Of a stretch of 64,000 nucleotides of DNA, positions 46,484-55,310 are shown one piece after another. Both the position numbers and the translations under genes were made by a program. The notes below the pieces were generated by a model. It ran no database searches. It saw nothing but the letters and a program-made list of their open reading frames with translations, and was not told where the DNA came from. Each line of letters starts with the position of its first letter. Positions within the stretch are counted from its first letter, which is position 1. The stretch lies in assembly GCF_011059135.1 (NCBI RefSeq), contig NZ_JAALGD010000001.1, forward strand, positions 479,235 through 543,234. The letters run 5' to 3'. The stretch comes from Brevibacillus sp. SYP-B805 (GTDB lineage Bacteria > Bacillota > Bacilli > Brevibacillales > Brevibacillaceae).

Positions 46484-48022
46484 TTGGATCAAGGACAAAC
46501 AGTAGTGGAAATGCGCGGCATTACGAAACGGTTCCCCGGTATTGTCGCGAACGACAACGTGAATTTGGTCGTCAGGAAAGGGGAGATCCACGCGCTGCTG
46601 GGGGAAAACGGCGCGGGGAAATCCACCTTGATGAATATTTTGTTTGGGCTGTATCAGCCGGATGAAGGTCAGATTTTCATCAACGGCAAAGAAGTGCAGA
46701 TCACCAACCCGAACGTCGCCAACGAACTGGGCATCGGGATGGTCCACCAACATTTCATGCTGGTGGAACCCTTCACCGTCACGGAAAACATTATCCTCGG
46801 AAACGAACCCAGAAGCGGGTTGAAGATAGATATCAACAAAGCCGCCAGACAGGTTGTGGAGCTGTCCCATCGCTACGGCCTGAAAGTGGACCCGCATGCA
46901 AAGATCGAAAACATCTCCGTCGGCATGCAGCAGCGTGTGGAGATCTTGAAAACACTCTACCGCGGCGCCGACATCCTCATTTTTGACGAGCCTACAGCCG
47001 TTCTGACTCCCCAGGAGATCCACGAGCTGATCGAGATCATGCGAAACCTCGTGAAAGAAGGCAAAACCATCATTCTGATCACCCACAAGCTGAAGGAGAT
47101 CATGGCCGCGTGCGACCGCGTGACCATTATCCGCCGCGGCAAGGTAATCGACTCCCTGGCCGTGGCAGATACCAATCCGGATGAGCTGGCAGCCAAGATG
47201 GTGGGACGCGAGGTAACCTTCCGCGTGGAGAAAAAGCCAAGTGTGCCCAAGGACGTGATCCTCTCCGTAGAGAATGTGACCACCATGGGGAACCGTGGGG
47301 TGAATGCGCTAAACGGCATCTCCTTTGAGGTCCGGGCAGGCGAGATCCTCGGGATCGCCGGGGTGGAGGGCAACGGTCAGAGCGAGCTGATTGAGGTGTT
47401 GACCGGGCTGCGGAAAGTGCAGGAAGGCACCATCCGTCTGAACGGAAAAGAGATCACGAACCAATCCCCCCGTGTGATTTCGGAAAGCGGGCTTTCCCAC
47501 ATTCCGGAGGACCGGCATAAACGGGGGCTGGTGCTCGACTTCTCCATGAGCGAGAACATGGTGCTGGAAACATACTTTCATCCGGAATTCAACCAGAAGG
47601 GCTTCCTGAACTATGAGGCCATCGACAAGCATGCCGAGCGGCTCATCAAGGAGTTTGACGTCCGCACGCCCAGCATCCATACGCCGGCGCGGGCGCTCTC
47701 TGGCGGTAACCAGCAGAAGGCGATCATTGCACGGGAAGTGGACAAGAACCCCGACCTGCTGATCGCGGCCCAACCCACCCGCGGTCTGGATGTAGGCGCC
47801 ATCGAGTTTATTCACAAGCGTCTGATCGAGCAGCGGGACAAGGGGAAGGCCGTGCTGCTGATCTCCCTGGAACTGGACGAAATCATGAATGTATCCGACC
47901 GCATCGCCGTCATCTATGAAGGAAAAATCGTGGGGATCGTCGATCCGAAGGAAACAGACGAGCAGGAGCTCGGCCTCATGATGTCCGGCGGCAAAACCAT
48001 GTCTGGAGGTGGAAACGGGTGA
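46484..48022 (+). CDS. nupO: Nucleoside ABC transporter ATPase, two ABC domains (NupO-like)
   Basis: This is the energy-coupling subunit of the nucleoside importer, with two fused ABC domains as in RbsA/NupO. Domain 1 has Walker A GENGAGKST near residue 35, signature SVGMQQR and Walker B ILIFDEPTAVL. Domain 2 has a degenerate Walker A (GVEGNGQSE near 293), signature LSGGNQQKAI and AAQPTRGLDVGA, so its site is probably not hydrolytic, as in relatives. A TTG start at 46484 with GGGGTGA five bases upstream gives 512 residues; the frame upstream to 46400 lies in the terminator hairpin and is rejected. It overlaps nupP by 4 bp (GTGA). Confidence 0.93.
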   Translation: MDQGQTVVEMRGITKRFPGIVANDNVNLVVRKGEIHALLGENGAGKSTLMNILFGLYQPDEGQIFINGKEVQITNPNVANELGIGMVHQHFMLVEPFTVTENIILGNEPRSGLKIDINKAARQVVELSHRYGLKVDPHAKIENISVGMQQRVEILKTLYRGADILIFDEPTAVLTPQEIHELIEIMRNLVKEGKTIILITHKLKEIMAACDRVTIIRRGKVIDSLAVADTNPDELAAKMVGREVTFRVEKKPSVPKDVILSVENVTTMGNRGVNALNGISFEVRAGEILGIAGVEGNGQSELIEVLTGLRKVQEGTIRLNGKEITNQSPRVISESGLSHIPEDRHKRGLVLDFSMSENMVLETYFHPEFNQKGFLNYEAIDKHAERLIKEFDVRTPSIHTPARALSGGNQQKAIIAREVDKNPDLLIAAQPTRGLDVGAIEFIHKRLIEQRDKGKAVLLISLELDEIMNVSDRIAVIYEGKIVGIVDPKETDEQELGLMMSGGKTMSGGGNG

Positions 48023-49089
48023 ACAAATGGCGAAACATCTTTCTGGCGGAGTCTACCCTCGTCCCGTTGGCCGCCATCCTCTTGGGTTTGCTGACGGGGG
48101 CGCTGGCGATGCTGGCCGGCGGCTTCGATCCTCTTCTCGCGTATCAATCGCTGCTGAAAAAAGTGTTTGGCAATGCGTACAACTTTGGAGAAACCATCCG
48201 GCAAATCACCCCGCTGATCTTTACGGGTCTCTCCGTTGCGTTCGCGTTCCGAACCGGCTTGTTCAACATCGGGGCGGAAGGGCAGTTCATCATGGGCATG
48301 CTTGCATCCGTTTACATCGGTATCGTCTTCGATCTTCCCGCGTACATTCACGCCCCTCTTGCCATTCTGGCGGGAGCGCTGGCCGGCGGTCTGTGGGGAG
48401 CCATTGCGGGTTATTTGAAAGCAGCCCGCGGGGTGCATGAAGTAATCACGACGATCATGATGAACTGGATTGCGCTGTATCTGGCAAATTATATTCTCGC
48501 CTCGTTTCTGGTGCCGGAGGGAAAACAGAACTCCGAACCGGTGAAAGAGACCGCCGTCATTACCATCGGCTGGCTGTCACAAATGTTTGACAGCGCCCGC
48601 CTGCACTGGGGAACGCTGCTTGCCTTGATCGCGGCCGTGGTATTTTATGTGCTGCTGTGGAAAACCAAGCTCGGGTTTGAGCTGCGGGCCGTCGGGTTTA
48701 ACCCGCATGCGTCCGAGTATGCCGGGATGAACGTCAACAAAAACGTGGTCAACGCCATGCTGATCGGCGGCATGTTTGCCGGCATCGGAGGAGCTTGCGA
48801 GACGCTGGGCGTCTTCCATTACATGTCGATCTCCGCTGCCATGCCTGGCTATGGCATGGACGGGATCGCCGTAGCGCTGATCGGCGGAAATACGCCGCTT
48901 GGGGTGATCCTGGGCGCCATCTTGTTCGGCATGCTCTCCTTCGGCGCGTCCGGCATGAAGTTCGGGGCGGGTGTTCCCGTGGAACTGATTCGCGTCGTGA
49001 TTGCATCCGTCATCTTTTTCGTGGCGGCCCACGGCATCGTGCGCTATCTGCTGAAACCTGTGCTTGCGAAACAGAAGGAGGGTAGCTGA
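48019..49089 (+). CDS. nupP: Nucleoside ABC transporter permease (NupP-like)
   Basis: This is the first membrane subunit of the nucleoside importer. The 356-residue product has about eight to ten hydrophobic helices and the BPD_transp_2 family pattern (RTGLFNIGAEGQFIMGMLAS; AARGVHEVITTIMMNWIALYL; GMDGIAVALIGGNTPLG). The GTG start at 48019 overlaps the nupO stop, with TGGAGGTGG upstream. nupQ begins on its last base. Confidence 0.93.
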   Translation: MNKWRNIFLAESTLVPLAAILLGLLTGALAMLAGGFDPLLAYQSLLKKVFGNAYNFGETIRQITPLIFTGLSVAFAFRTGLFNIGAEGQFIMGMLASVYIGIVFDLPAYIHAPLAILAGALAGGLWGAIAGYLKAARGVHEVITTIMMNWIALYLANYILASFLVPEGKQNSEPVKETAVITIGWLSQMFDSARLHWGTLLALIAAVVFYVLLWKTKLGFELRAVGFNPHASEYAGMNVNKNVVNAMLIGGMFAGIGGACETLGVFHYMSISAAMPGYGMDGIAVALIGGNTPLGVILGAILFGMLSFGASGMKFGAGVPVELIRVVIASVIFFVAAHGIVRYLLKPVLAKQKEGS

Positions 49090-50057
49090 TGGACTGGCTA
49101 TTAACCGGTAGCAACCTTATCCACGATACCATCGTTTTTTCGACTGCCCTCATTTTTGCGGCTCTTGGCGGTTTGTATTCCGAACGTTCCGGGGTTGTAA
49201 ACATCGCGCTCGAAGGCATGATGATCATCGGCGCGTTTACGGGCGCGGTCGTGACTTTTTTCGTTCAGCCTTTCTTCCCGTCGCCATCCACGGTGGCGCC
49301 GTGGATCGGGTTCTTCGCGGCGATCGTGGTAGGCGCCATCTTTGCGCTGCCGCATGCCGTCGCATCCATCACATTCAAGGCGGATCAGGTTGTGAGCGGC
49401 GTCGCGCTTAACTTCCTGGCCGCAGGCTTGTCCGTCTATCTGACAAAGATCATTTTCAACGGCGCCGGACAAACCACCACGCTGTCCACCGTCTTCAGCA
49501 AGTGGCACATTCCCTTGCTGGGGGATATTCCGTATCTGGGGCACGCCTTGTTCGAAGGGTATCCGACGAGCTACCTCGCCTTCGCGCTGGTAGCCATCAC
49601 CTGGTACGTGCTATTCCGCACTCCGTTTGGCTTGCGCCTGCGTGCGGTGGGGGAACACCCGCGGGCGGCGGATACCGTCGGGATCAATGTAAAACGGATG
49701 CGGTACACCGCCGTGATCATCAGCGGTGCATTGGCCGCGATGGGCGGGGCGACGATCGCGCTGACCACCACCAGCAACTTCTCGCACAACACCGTTTCCG
49801 GCCAAGGTTTCATCGCGCTGGCCGCCCTCATTTTCGGCAAGTGGAATCCCGGCGGCGTGATGTGGGCTGCCCTCTTCTTCGGCATCGCCCAAGCGATCAA
49901 ATCGTTGGTGCAGATTTACGGGCTGACGGCCTATGTGCCCATCGAAGTGATCTATATGCTCCCCTACATCTTGACGATTCTGGTGCTGGCTGGCGTTGTC
50001 GGCCGCACCAATGCCCCTGCGGCAGCCGGGAAACCATACGAGACGGGTTCCCGTTAA
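49089..50057 (+). CDS. nupQ: Nucleoside ABC transporter permease (NupQ-like)
   Basis: This is the second membrane subunit, pairing with NupP. The 322-residue product is BPD_transp_2 family (ALGGLYSERSGVVNIALEGMMIIGA near residue 18; GLRLRAVGEHPRAADTVGINV; SGQGFIALAALIFGKWNPGG). The ATG at 49089 shares its A with the nupP stop (TGATG), with AAGGAGGG upstream. A strong terminator follows, closing nupNOPQ. Confidence 0.93.
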   Translation: MDWLLTGSNLIHDTIVFSTALIFAALGGLYSERSGVVNIALEGMMIIGAFTGAVVTFFVQPFFPSPSTVAPWIGFFAAIVVGAIFALPHAVASITFKADQVVSGVALNFLAAGLSVYLTKIIFNGAGQTTTLSTVFSKWHIPLLGDIPYLGHALFEGYPTSYLAFALVAITWYVLFRTPFGLRLRAVGEHPRAADTVGINVKRMRYTAVIISGALAAMGGATIALTTTSNFSHNTVSGQGFIALAALIFGKWNPGGVMWAALFFGIAQAIKSLVQIYGLTAYVPIEVIYMLPYILTILVLAGVVGRTNAPAAAGKPYETGSR

Positions 50058-50068
50058 CTGCACACCCA

Positions 50069-50105
50069 AGCTCGGTCGATGCTACGTCGACCGGGCTTTC
50101 TTTTT
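50069..50105 (+). terminator. Terminator of nupNOPQ
   Basis: Arms 50069-50079 and 50087-50097 form eleven pairs (one G-T) around a seven-base loop, followed by TTTCTTTTT. Confidence 0.88.
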
Positions 50106-50190
50106 GCGCACATGGCCGGTATCGGCAGCGCCACATAGCGGTGACGCCGGAAGGAAATGCTAGGGAAAACAGCCCTTGGAGGAATGAGTC

Positions 50191-50346
50191 ATGTGGAAGT
50201 GTCCCTTTTGCGGCGGGAGCCTCGGACAGCCTTTTCAGGACAGCCAGCTTCACGGCATGCTCTGCCTCTCTCCCGATTGCGGCCGATTCGATGTGCATGA
50301 CGCGAAGGAAGAACGTTTTGCCGACTGGCGCGAGACGGATTTGTAA
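50191..50346 (+). CDS. 51-residue zinc-ribbon protein, function unknown
   Basis: This short gene has GGAGGA seven bases before its ATG and a terminator 23 bp after its stop, so it looks like a complete monocistronic unit. The product begins MWKCPFCGGSLGQPF and has a second pair in LCLSPDCGRFD, giving CxxC and CxxxxC zinc ligands about 18 residues apart, with an acidic C-terminus. I do not recognise it. It sits between the nucleoside importer and the sigma-54 activator without clear link to either. A nucleic-acid or protein-binding zinc ribbon is the likely fold. Confidence 0.72.
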   Translation: MWKCPFCGGSLGQPFQDSQLHGMLCLSPDCGRFDVHDAKEERFADWRETDL

Positions 50347-50368
50347 CCATGCGCCATCGGGAAGGAAG

Positions 50369-50393
50369 AGGAGCGGAGATGCTCCTTTTTTCT
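50369..50393 (+). terminator. Terminator after the zinc-ribbon gene
   Basis: AGGAGC (50369-50374) pairs with GCTCCT (50381-50386), followed by a T-run. Confidence 0.75.
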
Positions 50394-50434
50394 TTGCCGC
50401 TTTTTCTATATCATGGAAGAGGGGAGGTGCCATA

Positions 50435-52144
50435 GTGGATCGGAAACTGATTGACTTTTTGGAATCGTTACACAACGGCGTCATGCTGGTTGACCGGGAA
50501 GGGATGATTCGCCACGTCAATTCCGCTGGCTGCCAGATGCTGGGGATCAAGCTGAACGAGGTGCTCTCCCGTCCGGTTACGAGCATTGCCCCCGGATCGG
50601 ATATGAAGCAGGTGATCCGGGAAGGAAAGCCAAGCCTACACCGGGAGATCCGCTTCGGGGACAAGATCTTTCTGGTGAACCGTACGCCCTATCTGGAAAA
50701 CGGGGAAATCGTTGGCGGCATCTCGGTCTTTCAGGATGTGACCGATTACGAGATGGCAACGCGCAAGCTCTCCCAGCAAGAACTGGAGCTTCGCCAGTTC
50801 AAGGAGCTGATCAACCAGCTGTACGATGGGTTGGTGATGTGCGACAAACACGGCTACATCACCATGATCAACGAAACCTACTGCGAATTTCTCGGCACGA
50901 CGATTGAAGAGGCGATCGGCAAGCATGTGACGGAAGTGATCGAAAACACCCGCATGCATATTGTCCTGGAGACCGGCAAACCGGAAATCGACCAACTGAT
51001 GCGGATTGGCGACAGGGAGATCATCGTCAGCCGCATGCCGCTCAGGGAGGGGGACCAAATCGTCGGGGCGTTGGGGAAAGTGGTTTTCAGCGATTTGCGC
51101 GAGCTGCGGAGCATTGTGGAACGCTACAACATCATGGAAAGAAAGCTTGACTTTTACCGGCAGGAATTGAAAAGGATGATGGGGGCCAAGTACTCGTTTG
51201 ACCATTTGTTTGCCGATCATCCGCTGATGAAGGAAGCGATCAAGCTGGCCAAACGCATTGCCCAGACCAAATCGTCCGTTTTTATCCTCGGGGAAAGCGG
51301 AACGGGCAAGGAACTGTTCGCCCATGCAATCCATGAAGCCAGCCCGCGCGCCGAAAACGCATTTGTGCGGGTCAACTGTGCGGCGATTCCGAAAGACTTG
51401 ATGGAAGCTGAACTGTTCGGCTATGAGGAAGGAGCGTTTACCGGTGCCAAAAAAGGGGGGAAACCGGGCAAAATCGAGCTGGCCAACGGCGGCACGCTCT
51501 TTTTGGATGAAATCGGGGATATGCCGCTTGATATGCAGGTGAAGCTGCTGCGCGTCCTGCAGGAGCGGGAGGTGGAACGAATCGGGGGAACGCGTCCCAT
51601 CCCTGTCGATATCCGCGTCATTGCGGCTACCCACCGGCCCTTGGAGCAGCTGATCAAGGAAGGGAAATTTCGGGAAGACCTCTATTACCGGCTGCACGTC
51701 TTTACGATCAACATCCCGCCGCTGCGCGTGCAGGGGGAGTCGATTCTGGCGATGGCCAATCATCTGATCGCCAAGCTGAATCGGGAGCTTTACACGCAGG
51801 TGGAGGGATTAAGCGACCGGGTGAAGCAGGTGTTTCTTTCCCACCGCTGGCCAGGCAATGTACGCGAAATGCAAAACGTGCTGGAGAGAGCCGTCCAGCT
51901 TGCCGAGAAAGGACCGCTGGAGCTGGAGCATCTCCCTCCTTACCTGCAGGGGGAACAACCGACAGTCCAGGGCGAATCGGTTTCGCTCGATCTGGAAGCC
52001 GAACTGGCAAAGGCGGAGAAGCGCGTGCTGGAGGCGGCTCTCAAACATTGCGCCGGTAACAAGGCGAAAGCGGCGGCCCTGTTGGGAATCCATCGGGCCA
52101 GTCTGTATCGTAAACTGGAGAAATATCAGCTGCTGGCTGAGTAG
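50435..52144 (+). CDS. Sigma-54-dependent transcriptional activator with two PAS-like sensor regions
   Basis: This is an enhancer-binding protein that uses ATP to open RNA polymerase-sigma-54 complexes. In the 569-residue product, residues about 5-110 and 120-230 look like PAS domains (FLESLHNGVMLVDREGMIRHVN; LYDGLVMCDKHGYITMINETYCEF). The AAA+ domain has Walker A GESGTGKE near 285, the sigma-54 contact loop GAFTGA near 333 and Walker B GTLFLDEIGDM; a Fis-type helix-turn-helix (KAKAAALLGIHRASLYRKL) ends it. No receiver domain is present, so it senses a ligand or redox cue rather than phosphorylation. GTG 50435 follows GGGAGGTG; the much longer open frame upstream is spurious. The target is probably the adjacent sigma-54 promoter. 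Confidence 0.93.
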   Translation: MDRKLIDFLESLHNGVMLVDREGMIRHVNSAGCQMLGIKLNEVLSRPVTSIAPGSDMKQVIREGKPSLHREIRFGDKIFLVNRTPYLENGEIVGGISVFQDVTDYEMATRKLSQQELELRQFKELINQLYDGLVMCDKHGYITMINETYCEFLGTTIEEAIGKHVTEVIENTRMHIVLETGKPEIDQLMRIGDREIIVSRMPLREGDQIVGALGKVVFSDLRELRSIVERYNIMERKLDFYRQELKRMMGAKYSFDHLFADHPLMKEAIKLAKRIAQTKSSVFILGESGTGKELFAHAIHEASPRAENAFVRVNCAAIPKDLMEAELFGYEEGAFTGAKKGGKPGKIELANGGTLFLDEIGDMPLDMQVKLLRVLQEREVERIGGTRPIPVDIRVIAATHRPLEQLIKEGKFREDLYYRLHVFTINIPPLRVQGESILAMANHLIAKLNRELYTQVEGLSDRVKQVFLSHRWPGNVREMQNVLERAVQLAEKGPLELEHLPPYLQGEQPTVQGESVSLDLEAELAKAEKRVLEAALKHCAGNKAKAAALLGIHRASLYRKLEKYQLLAE

Positions 52145-52146
52145 CT

Positions 52147-52162
52147 GTTGCATGCGTGCAAC
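52147..52162. promoter_or_regulatory. Palindrome, candidate enhancer site of the sigma-54 activator
   Basis: GTTGCA-TGCG-TGCAAC is a perfect inverted repeat starting three bases after the activator gene and about 115 bp upstream of the -24 element, the usual distance for an enhancer-binding protein. Further TGTC/GACA repeats lie at about 52190-52220. Confidence 0.55.
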
Positions 52163-52277
52163 ATGTAGTGTTTTTGATACATATAAGTGTGTCATATTTG
52201 CGACATATCTGCAGGTGTCGCTCCGTACCTCCTGCATGCCACGTCTGTATGGGAAGACTCGCTCTCTGCGCAACTAA

Positions 52278-52294
52278 TTGGCACGCAATTTGCA
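52278..52294 (+). promoter_or_regulatory. Sigma-54 (-24/-12) promoter
   Basis: TTGGCACGCAATTTGCA matches the sigma-54 consensus almost perfectly, with GG (52280-52281) and GC (52292-52293) exactly ten bases apart. It lies 45 bp before the dehydrogenase ATG. Confidence 0.92.
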
Positions 52295-52338
52295 ATTAAT
52301 AGAAAAATGAAAACGGTTGCAAGGAGAGAGGAGGACTT

Positions 52339-53130
52339 ATGAAAACAGACATCCTTCAGGGCCGAGTGGCACTCGTCACCGGCGGGGCCAGCGGGATCGG
52401 TCTGGCGATCGCCCGCAAACTGTTCGAAGCGGGCAGCCATGTTGCGATCGCCGATGTGAATCTCGACAGGGCGGAAGCGGCCATCCGCGACTTTCCCGCC
52501 CGTGATGCGCAGCAGAAGATTGCGCTGCAGGTGGATATGAGCGACACATCATCGATTTTGCAGATGGTGTCAGCTTGTGAAGGACGGCTGGGCACCGTTG
52601 ACATTCTCGTCAACAATGCGGGTTTTCAGCATGTGGCGCCGATTGAAACCTTTCCGCCCGAGACGTTCCGCAAGCTGATCGATGTCATGCTGGTCGGCCC
52701 CTTTGTCGCCACACAGGCCGTATTTGCCAAAATGAAGCAGCGCAGGTGGGGACGGATCATCAACATCTCCTCCATCAACGGCAAGATTGGAGCGCCGTTC
52801 AAAGCGGGATACTGCTCGGCCAAGCATGGGATCATCGGTCTTACCCGCGTGACGGCGGTGGAAGCGGGAGATTCCGGCGTCACATGCAATGCGATCTGCC
52901 CGGGATTCGTGGATACGCCGCTGGTTCGCAATCAATTGGCTGATCTTGGGGCTGCGTACCAGCTCCCGCCCGACCGGGTGCTCGACGATGCCATCCTGCA
53001 GCATGTCCCGCAGAAGCGTTTGCTGGATGCAGCCGAAATCGGGGACTTCGCCGTTTTTCTGGCATCGGATGCGGCTGCCGCCATTACGGGACAGTCGATC
53101 AACATTTCCGGCGGTTATGTGATGCATTAA
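52339..53130 (+). CDS. Short-chain dehydrogenase, 3-hydroxybutyrate dehydrogenase-like
   Basis: This NAD-dependent SDR probably oxidises 3-hydroxybutyrate to acetoacetate. The 263-residue product has the cofactor motif TGGASGIG, NNAG, and the catalytic Ser-Tyr-Lys in NISSINGKIGAPFKAGYCSAKHG. The segments NNAGFQHVAPIETFP, CNAICPGFVDTPLVRNQ and VPQKRLLDAAEIG closely resemble bacterial 3-hydroxybutyrate dehydrogenases. The ATG at 52339 follows GAGAGGAGG. It is the first gene after the sigma-54 promoter and is followed 25 bp later by the transporter genes, so its substrate is probably what the transporter brings in. Another hydroxyacid is possible. Confidence 0.85.
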   Translation: MKTDILQGRVALVTGGASGIGLAIARKLFEAGSHVAIADVNLDRAEAAIRDFPARDAQQKIALQVDMSDTSSILQMVSACEGRLGTVDILVNNAGFQHVAPIETFPPETFRKLIDVMLVGPFVATQAVFAKMKQRRWGRIINISSINGKIGAPFKAGYCSAKHGIIGLTRVTAVEAGDSGVTCNAICPGFVDTPLVRNQLADLGAAYQLPPDRVLDDAILQHVPQKRLLDAAEIGDFAVFLASDAAAAITGQSINISGGYVMH

Positions 53131-53155
53131 ATAAACAAATGGAGGGGGTTCATGC

Positions 53156-54373
53156 ATGAAAAAACGGAATGGATGGTTGTCGATTCTGATGATGCTGACG
53201 TTGGGGCTCGCCGCCTGCGGGCCGCAGCTTGACCAGAAGGCCGCGGCTCCGCAGCCTGCCCAGCAGCCGGGCAGCTCCGGCGGTTCGCCTGCAGCGGCCG
53301 GAGGGGAATTCAACATCGGGCTGGCCATCTCCTTCAGCGGCGGTACCGCCAAGTTTGGGGAAGCGGTGAGGCGTGCGGCGGAAATGGCGGTGGAGGAGTT
53401 CAACGCGGAAGGCGGCGCCAACGGCATGAAGGCGAAACTGGTCGTCTATGATGACGAGGCCAAGCCCGAAAAATCGGTGGAGATCGTCCAGCGGCTGATC
53501 CAGCAGGACAAGGTCGTCGCCTTTATCGGCCCGGCCAACAGCGGAAACGCGAAAGCCCATGTCAAATTTGCCCAGGAAGCGGGAATTCCGGAAGTGATCC
53601 CGGTTGCCACCGGTACCGCCATCACCCAGACGTACGCGAACGAAGAGAAGAATTACATCTTCCGTGTCAGTCCCTATGACCGCGGTCAGGTAGAGACGAT
53701 GCTGAAGTGGATCGTCGAAGAGAAGAAGTTCTCCAAGATCGGGCTGCTGCACGACACAACCGGGTACGGCCAGGGCGGAAAAGCCGATGTGGAGGCTGTG
53801 CTGAAAGAGAAATACAACCTCACTCTGGCGGCCGTGGAATCATTCCAGGTGAATGACACGAACATGGAATCGCAGTTGAACAAGATGAAGGCCGCCAATG
53901 TTGACGTCGTCATCTTTTACGGGCTTGCGCCGGAAGCGGCCCAATATCTGAAATCCCGTGAGAAGCTGAATTATTACCCGATTACCGTTGCTTCCTGGGC
54001 GATGGGAGACCCGACCGTCAAGGAGCTGGTAGGCGATCTGGTCAATAAAGACGTCTATATGGTGCAGTCGTTTACCATCGATCAAAGCGAAGCGGCCGGC
54101 AAGTTCCATGACAAAATCGTCGCCAAGTTCGGCGAAGACATTTTCCCCATCGCTTCTGCCCAAGGGTACGACTGTGCGCGGCTGATACTGGAAGCCGTGA
54201 AAAAAGCCGGAACCGATCCAAAAGCCATTCGCGATGCCATCGAAAACATGGAAGGCTTCAAAGGCGTAACGGCGATCGGCGAAAAGCCGTTTACCAAAGA
54301 GAACCATGAGGCGCTTACCAGCGCCAACATGTTCCTGGCAACGTACAAGGACGGCGTGATCGTCAAACCTTAA
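53156..54373 (+). CDS. HAAT-family substrate-binding lipoprotein (LivJ/LivK-like)
   Basis: This is the extracellular receptor of a branched-chain amino acid-type ABC importer. The 405-residue product has a lipoprotein signal (LGLAAC, Cys21), a Gln/Pro/Ser linker, then the periplasmic-binding fold (FNIGLAISFSGGTAKFGEAVRRAAEMAVEEFN; VAFIGPANSGNAKAHVKFAQ). Such proteins bind Leu/Ile/Val but also urea, amides and aromatic or hydroxy acids, so the ligand is open. The ATG at 53156 follows GGAGGGGG. It shares the sigma-54 transcript. Confidence 0.9.
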   Translation: MKKRNGWLSILMMLTLGLAACGPQLDQKAAAPQPAQQPGSSGGSPAAAGGEFNIGLAISFSGGTAKFGEAVRRAAEMAVEEFNAEGGANGMKAKLVVYDDEAKPEKSVEIVQRLIQQDKVVAFIGPANSGNAKAHVKFAQEAGIPEVIPVATGTAITQTYANEEKNYIFRVSPYDRGQVETMLKWIVEEKKFSKIGLLHDTTGYGQGGKADVEAVLKEKYNLTLAAVESFQVNDTNMESQLNKMKAANVDVVIFYGLAPEAAQYLKSREKLNYYPITVASWAMGDPTVKELVGDLVNKDVYMVQSFTIDQSEAAGKFHDKIVAKFGEDIFPIASAQGYDCARLILEAVKKAGTDPKAIRDAIENMEGFKGVTAIGEKPFTKENHEALTSANMFLATYKDGVIVKP

Positions 54374-54424
54374 TGGGTGGAAAACCTCACCCGGACAACT
54401 CGCGACAGGGAGGGGGAGAAGCGC

Positions 54425-55309
54425 TTGCTGCAGGCAGTTGTAAGCGGTCTCATATTGGGCAGCATCTATGCGATTATCGCCCAGGGATATTACATCACCT
54501 ATATCACCACACGAACGATGAACTTCGGCCAGGGGGATTTCCTCATGCTCGGGGCGCTGCTTGGGCTCACTTCATACGGCGCCATGGCGACGTCCGGCAT
54601 GCCGACGGTTCTCTCGATACTTGCCGCCTTATTGATCGTGGCCGCGGTCATGAGCCTTCTCGGCTGGGGATTGGAGCGGGTGGCGATCCGGCCGCTGCAG
54701 CATGCTCATTCCATCGGCTGGATTCTTAGCACGGTGGCGGTTTCCATCATGATTCGCAATATCGCGATGCTGATTTGGGGAAGGAATGTGATTCCTTTCC
54801 CCTCTCCCTTTGGGAGCGAGGTCGTTCGCATCGGGGATGTCGGCATTACCAGGCATGAGCTGTTTATCGCCGTCTGCGCCATCGTGATTATGGCCTGCCT
54901 CTTTTTCTTCCTGAACAAATCGCTTCTGGGCAAGGCGCTGGCGGCCGTTGCCTTCAACGCCGATGCGGCATCTCTCATGGGGATCAATCCGCGCCGCATG
55001 GCTGTATTGGCCTTTGCCCTATCCTGCGCGCTCGCCGGGATCGGCGGGATCCTCGTTGGGCCGATTACCAACACCGCCTTCTTCATGGGGGCCACCCTGG
55101 GGTTGAAGGCATTCGCCGCAGCGATCATCGGTGGCTTGGAGAATCCGCTCGGCATCCTGCTCGGCGGGCTTCTGCTCGGGGTGATCGAACAGGTCTTTTC
55201 GCTGTACAATTCCGCCTACAAGGATGCCAGCGCGTTTGTGCTGATCCTGATCGTGCTGATCTTCATGCCGCAGGGGCTGCTTGGCAAAAAAGTGAAGGAG
55301 AAATTCTGA
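54425..55309 (+). CDS. livH: HAAT-family ABC transporter permease (LivH-like)
   Basis: This is the first membrane subunit of the Liv-type importer. The 294-residue product has about eight hydrophobic helices and the family motifs QAVVSGLILGSIYAIIAQGY, TRTMNFGQGDFLMLGA and AFAAAIIGGLENPLGILLGG. A TTG start at 54425 is chosen because GGGAGGGGGAGA lies five bases upstream; a GTG at 54377 in the same frame would add a hydrophilic leader. The next gene follows after one base. Confidence 0.9.
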   Translation: MLQAVVSGLILGSIYAIIAQGYYITYITTRTMNFGQGDFLMLGALLGLTSYGAMATSGMPTVLSILAALLIVAAVMSLLGWGLERVAIRPLQHAHSIGWILSTVAVSIMIRNIAMLIWGRNVIPFPSPFGSEVVRIGDVGITRHELFIAVCAIVIMACLFFFLNKSLLGKALAAVAFNADAASLMGINPRRMAVLAFALSCALAGIGGILVGPITNTAFFMGATLGLKAFAAAIIGGLENPLGILLGGLLLGVIEQVFSLYNSAYKDASAFVLILIVLIFMPQGLLGKKVKEKF

Positions 55310-55310
55310 C

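Noticed and set aside
49502..50434. N-terminal extension of the sigma-54 activator through nupQ and the nup terminator
   Set aside because: The frame is accidental: it overlaps nupQ, a terminator and the zinc-ribbon gene. GTG 50435 has a good ribosome binding site and begins the first PAS-like region.
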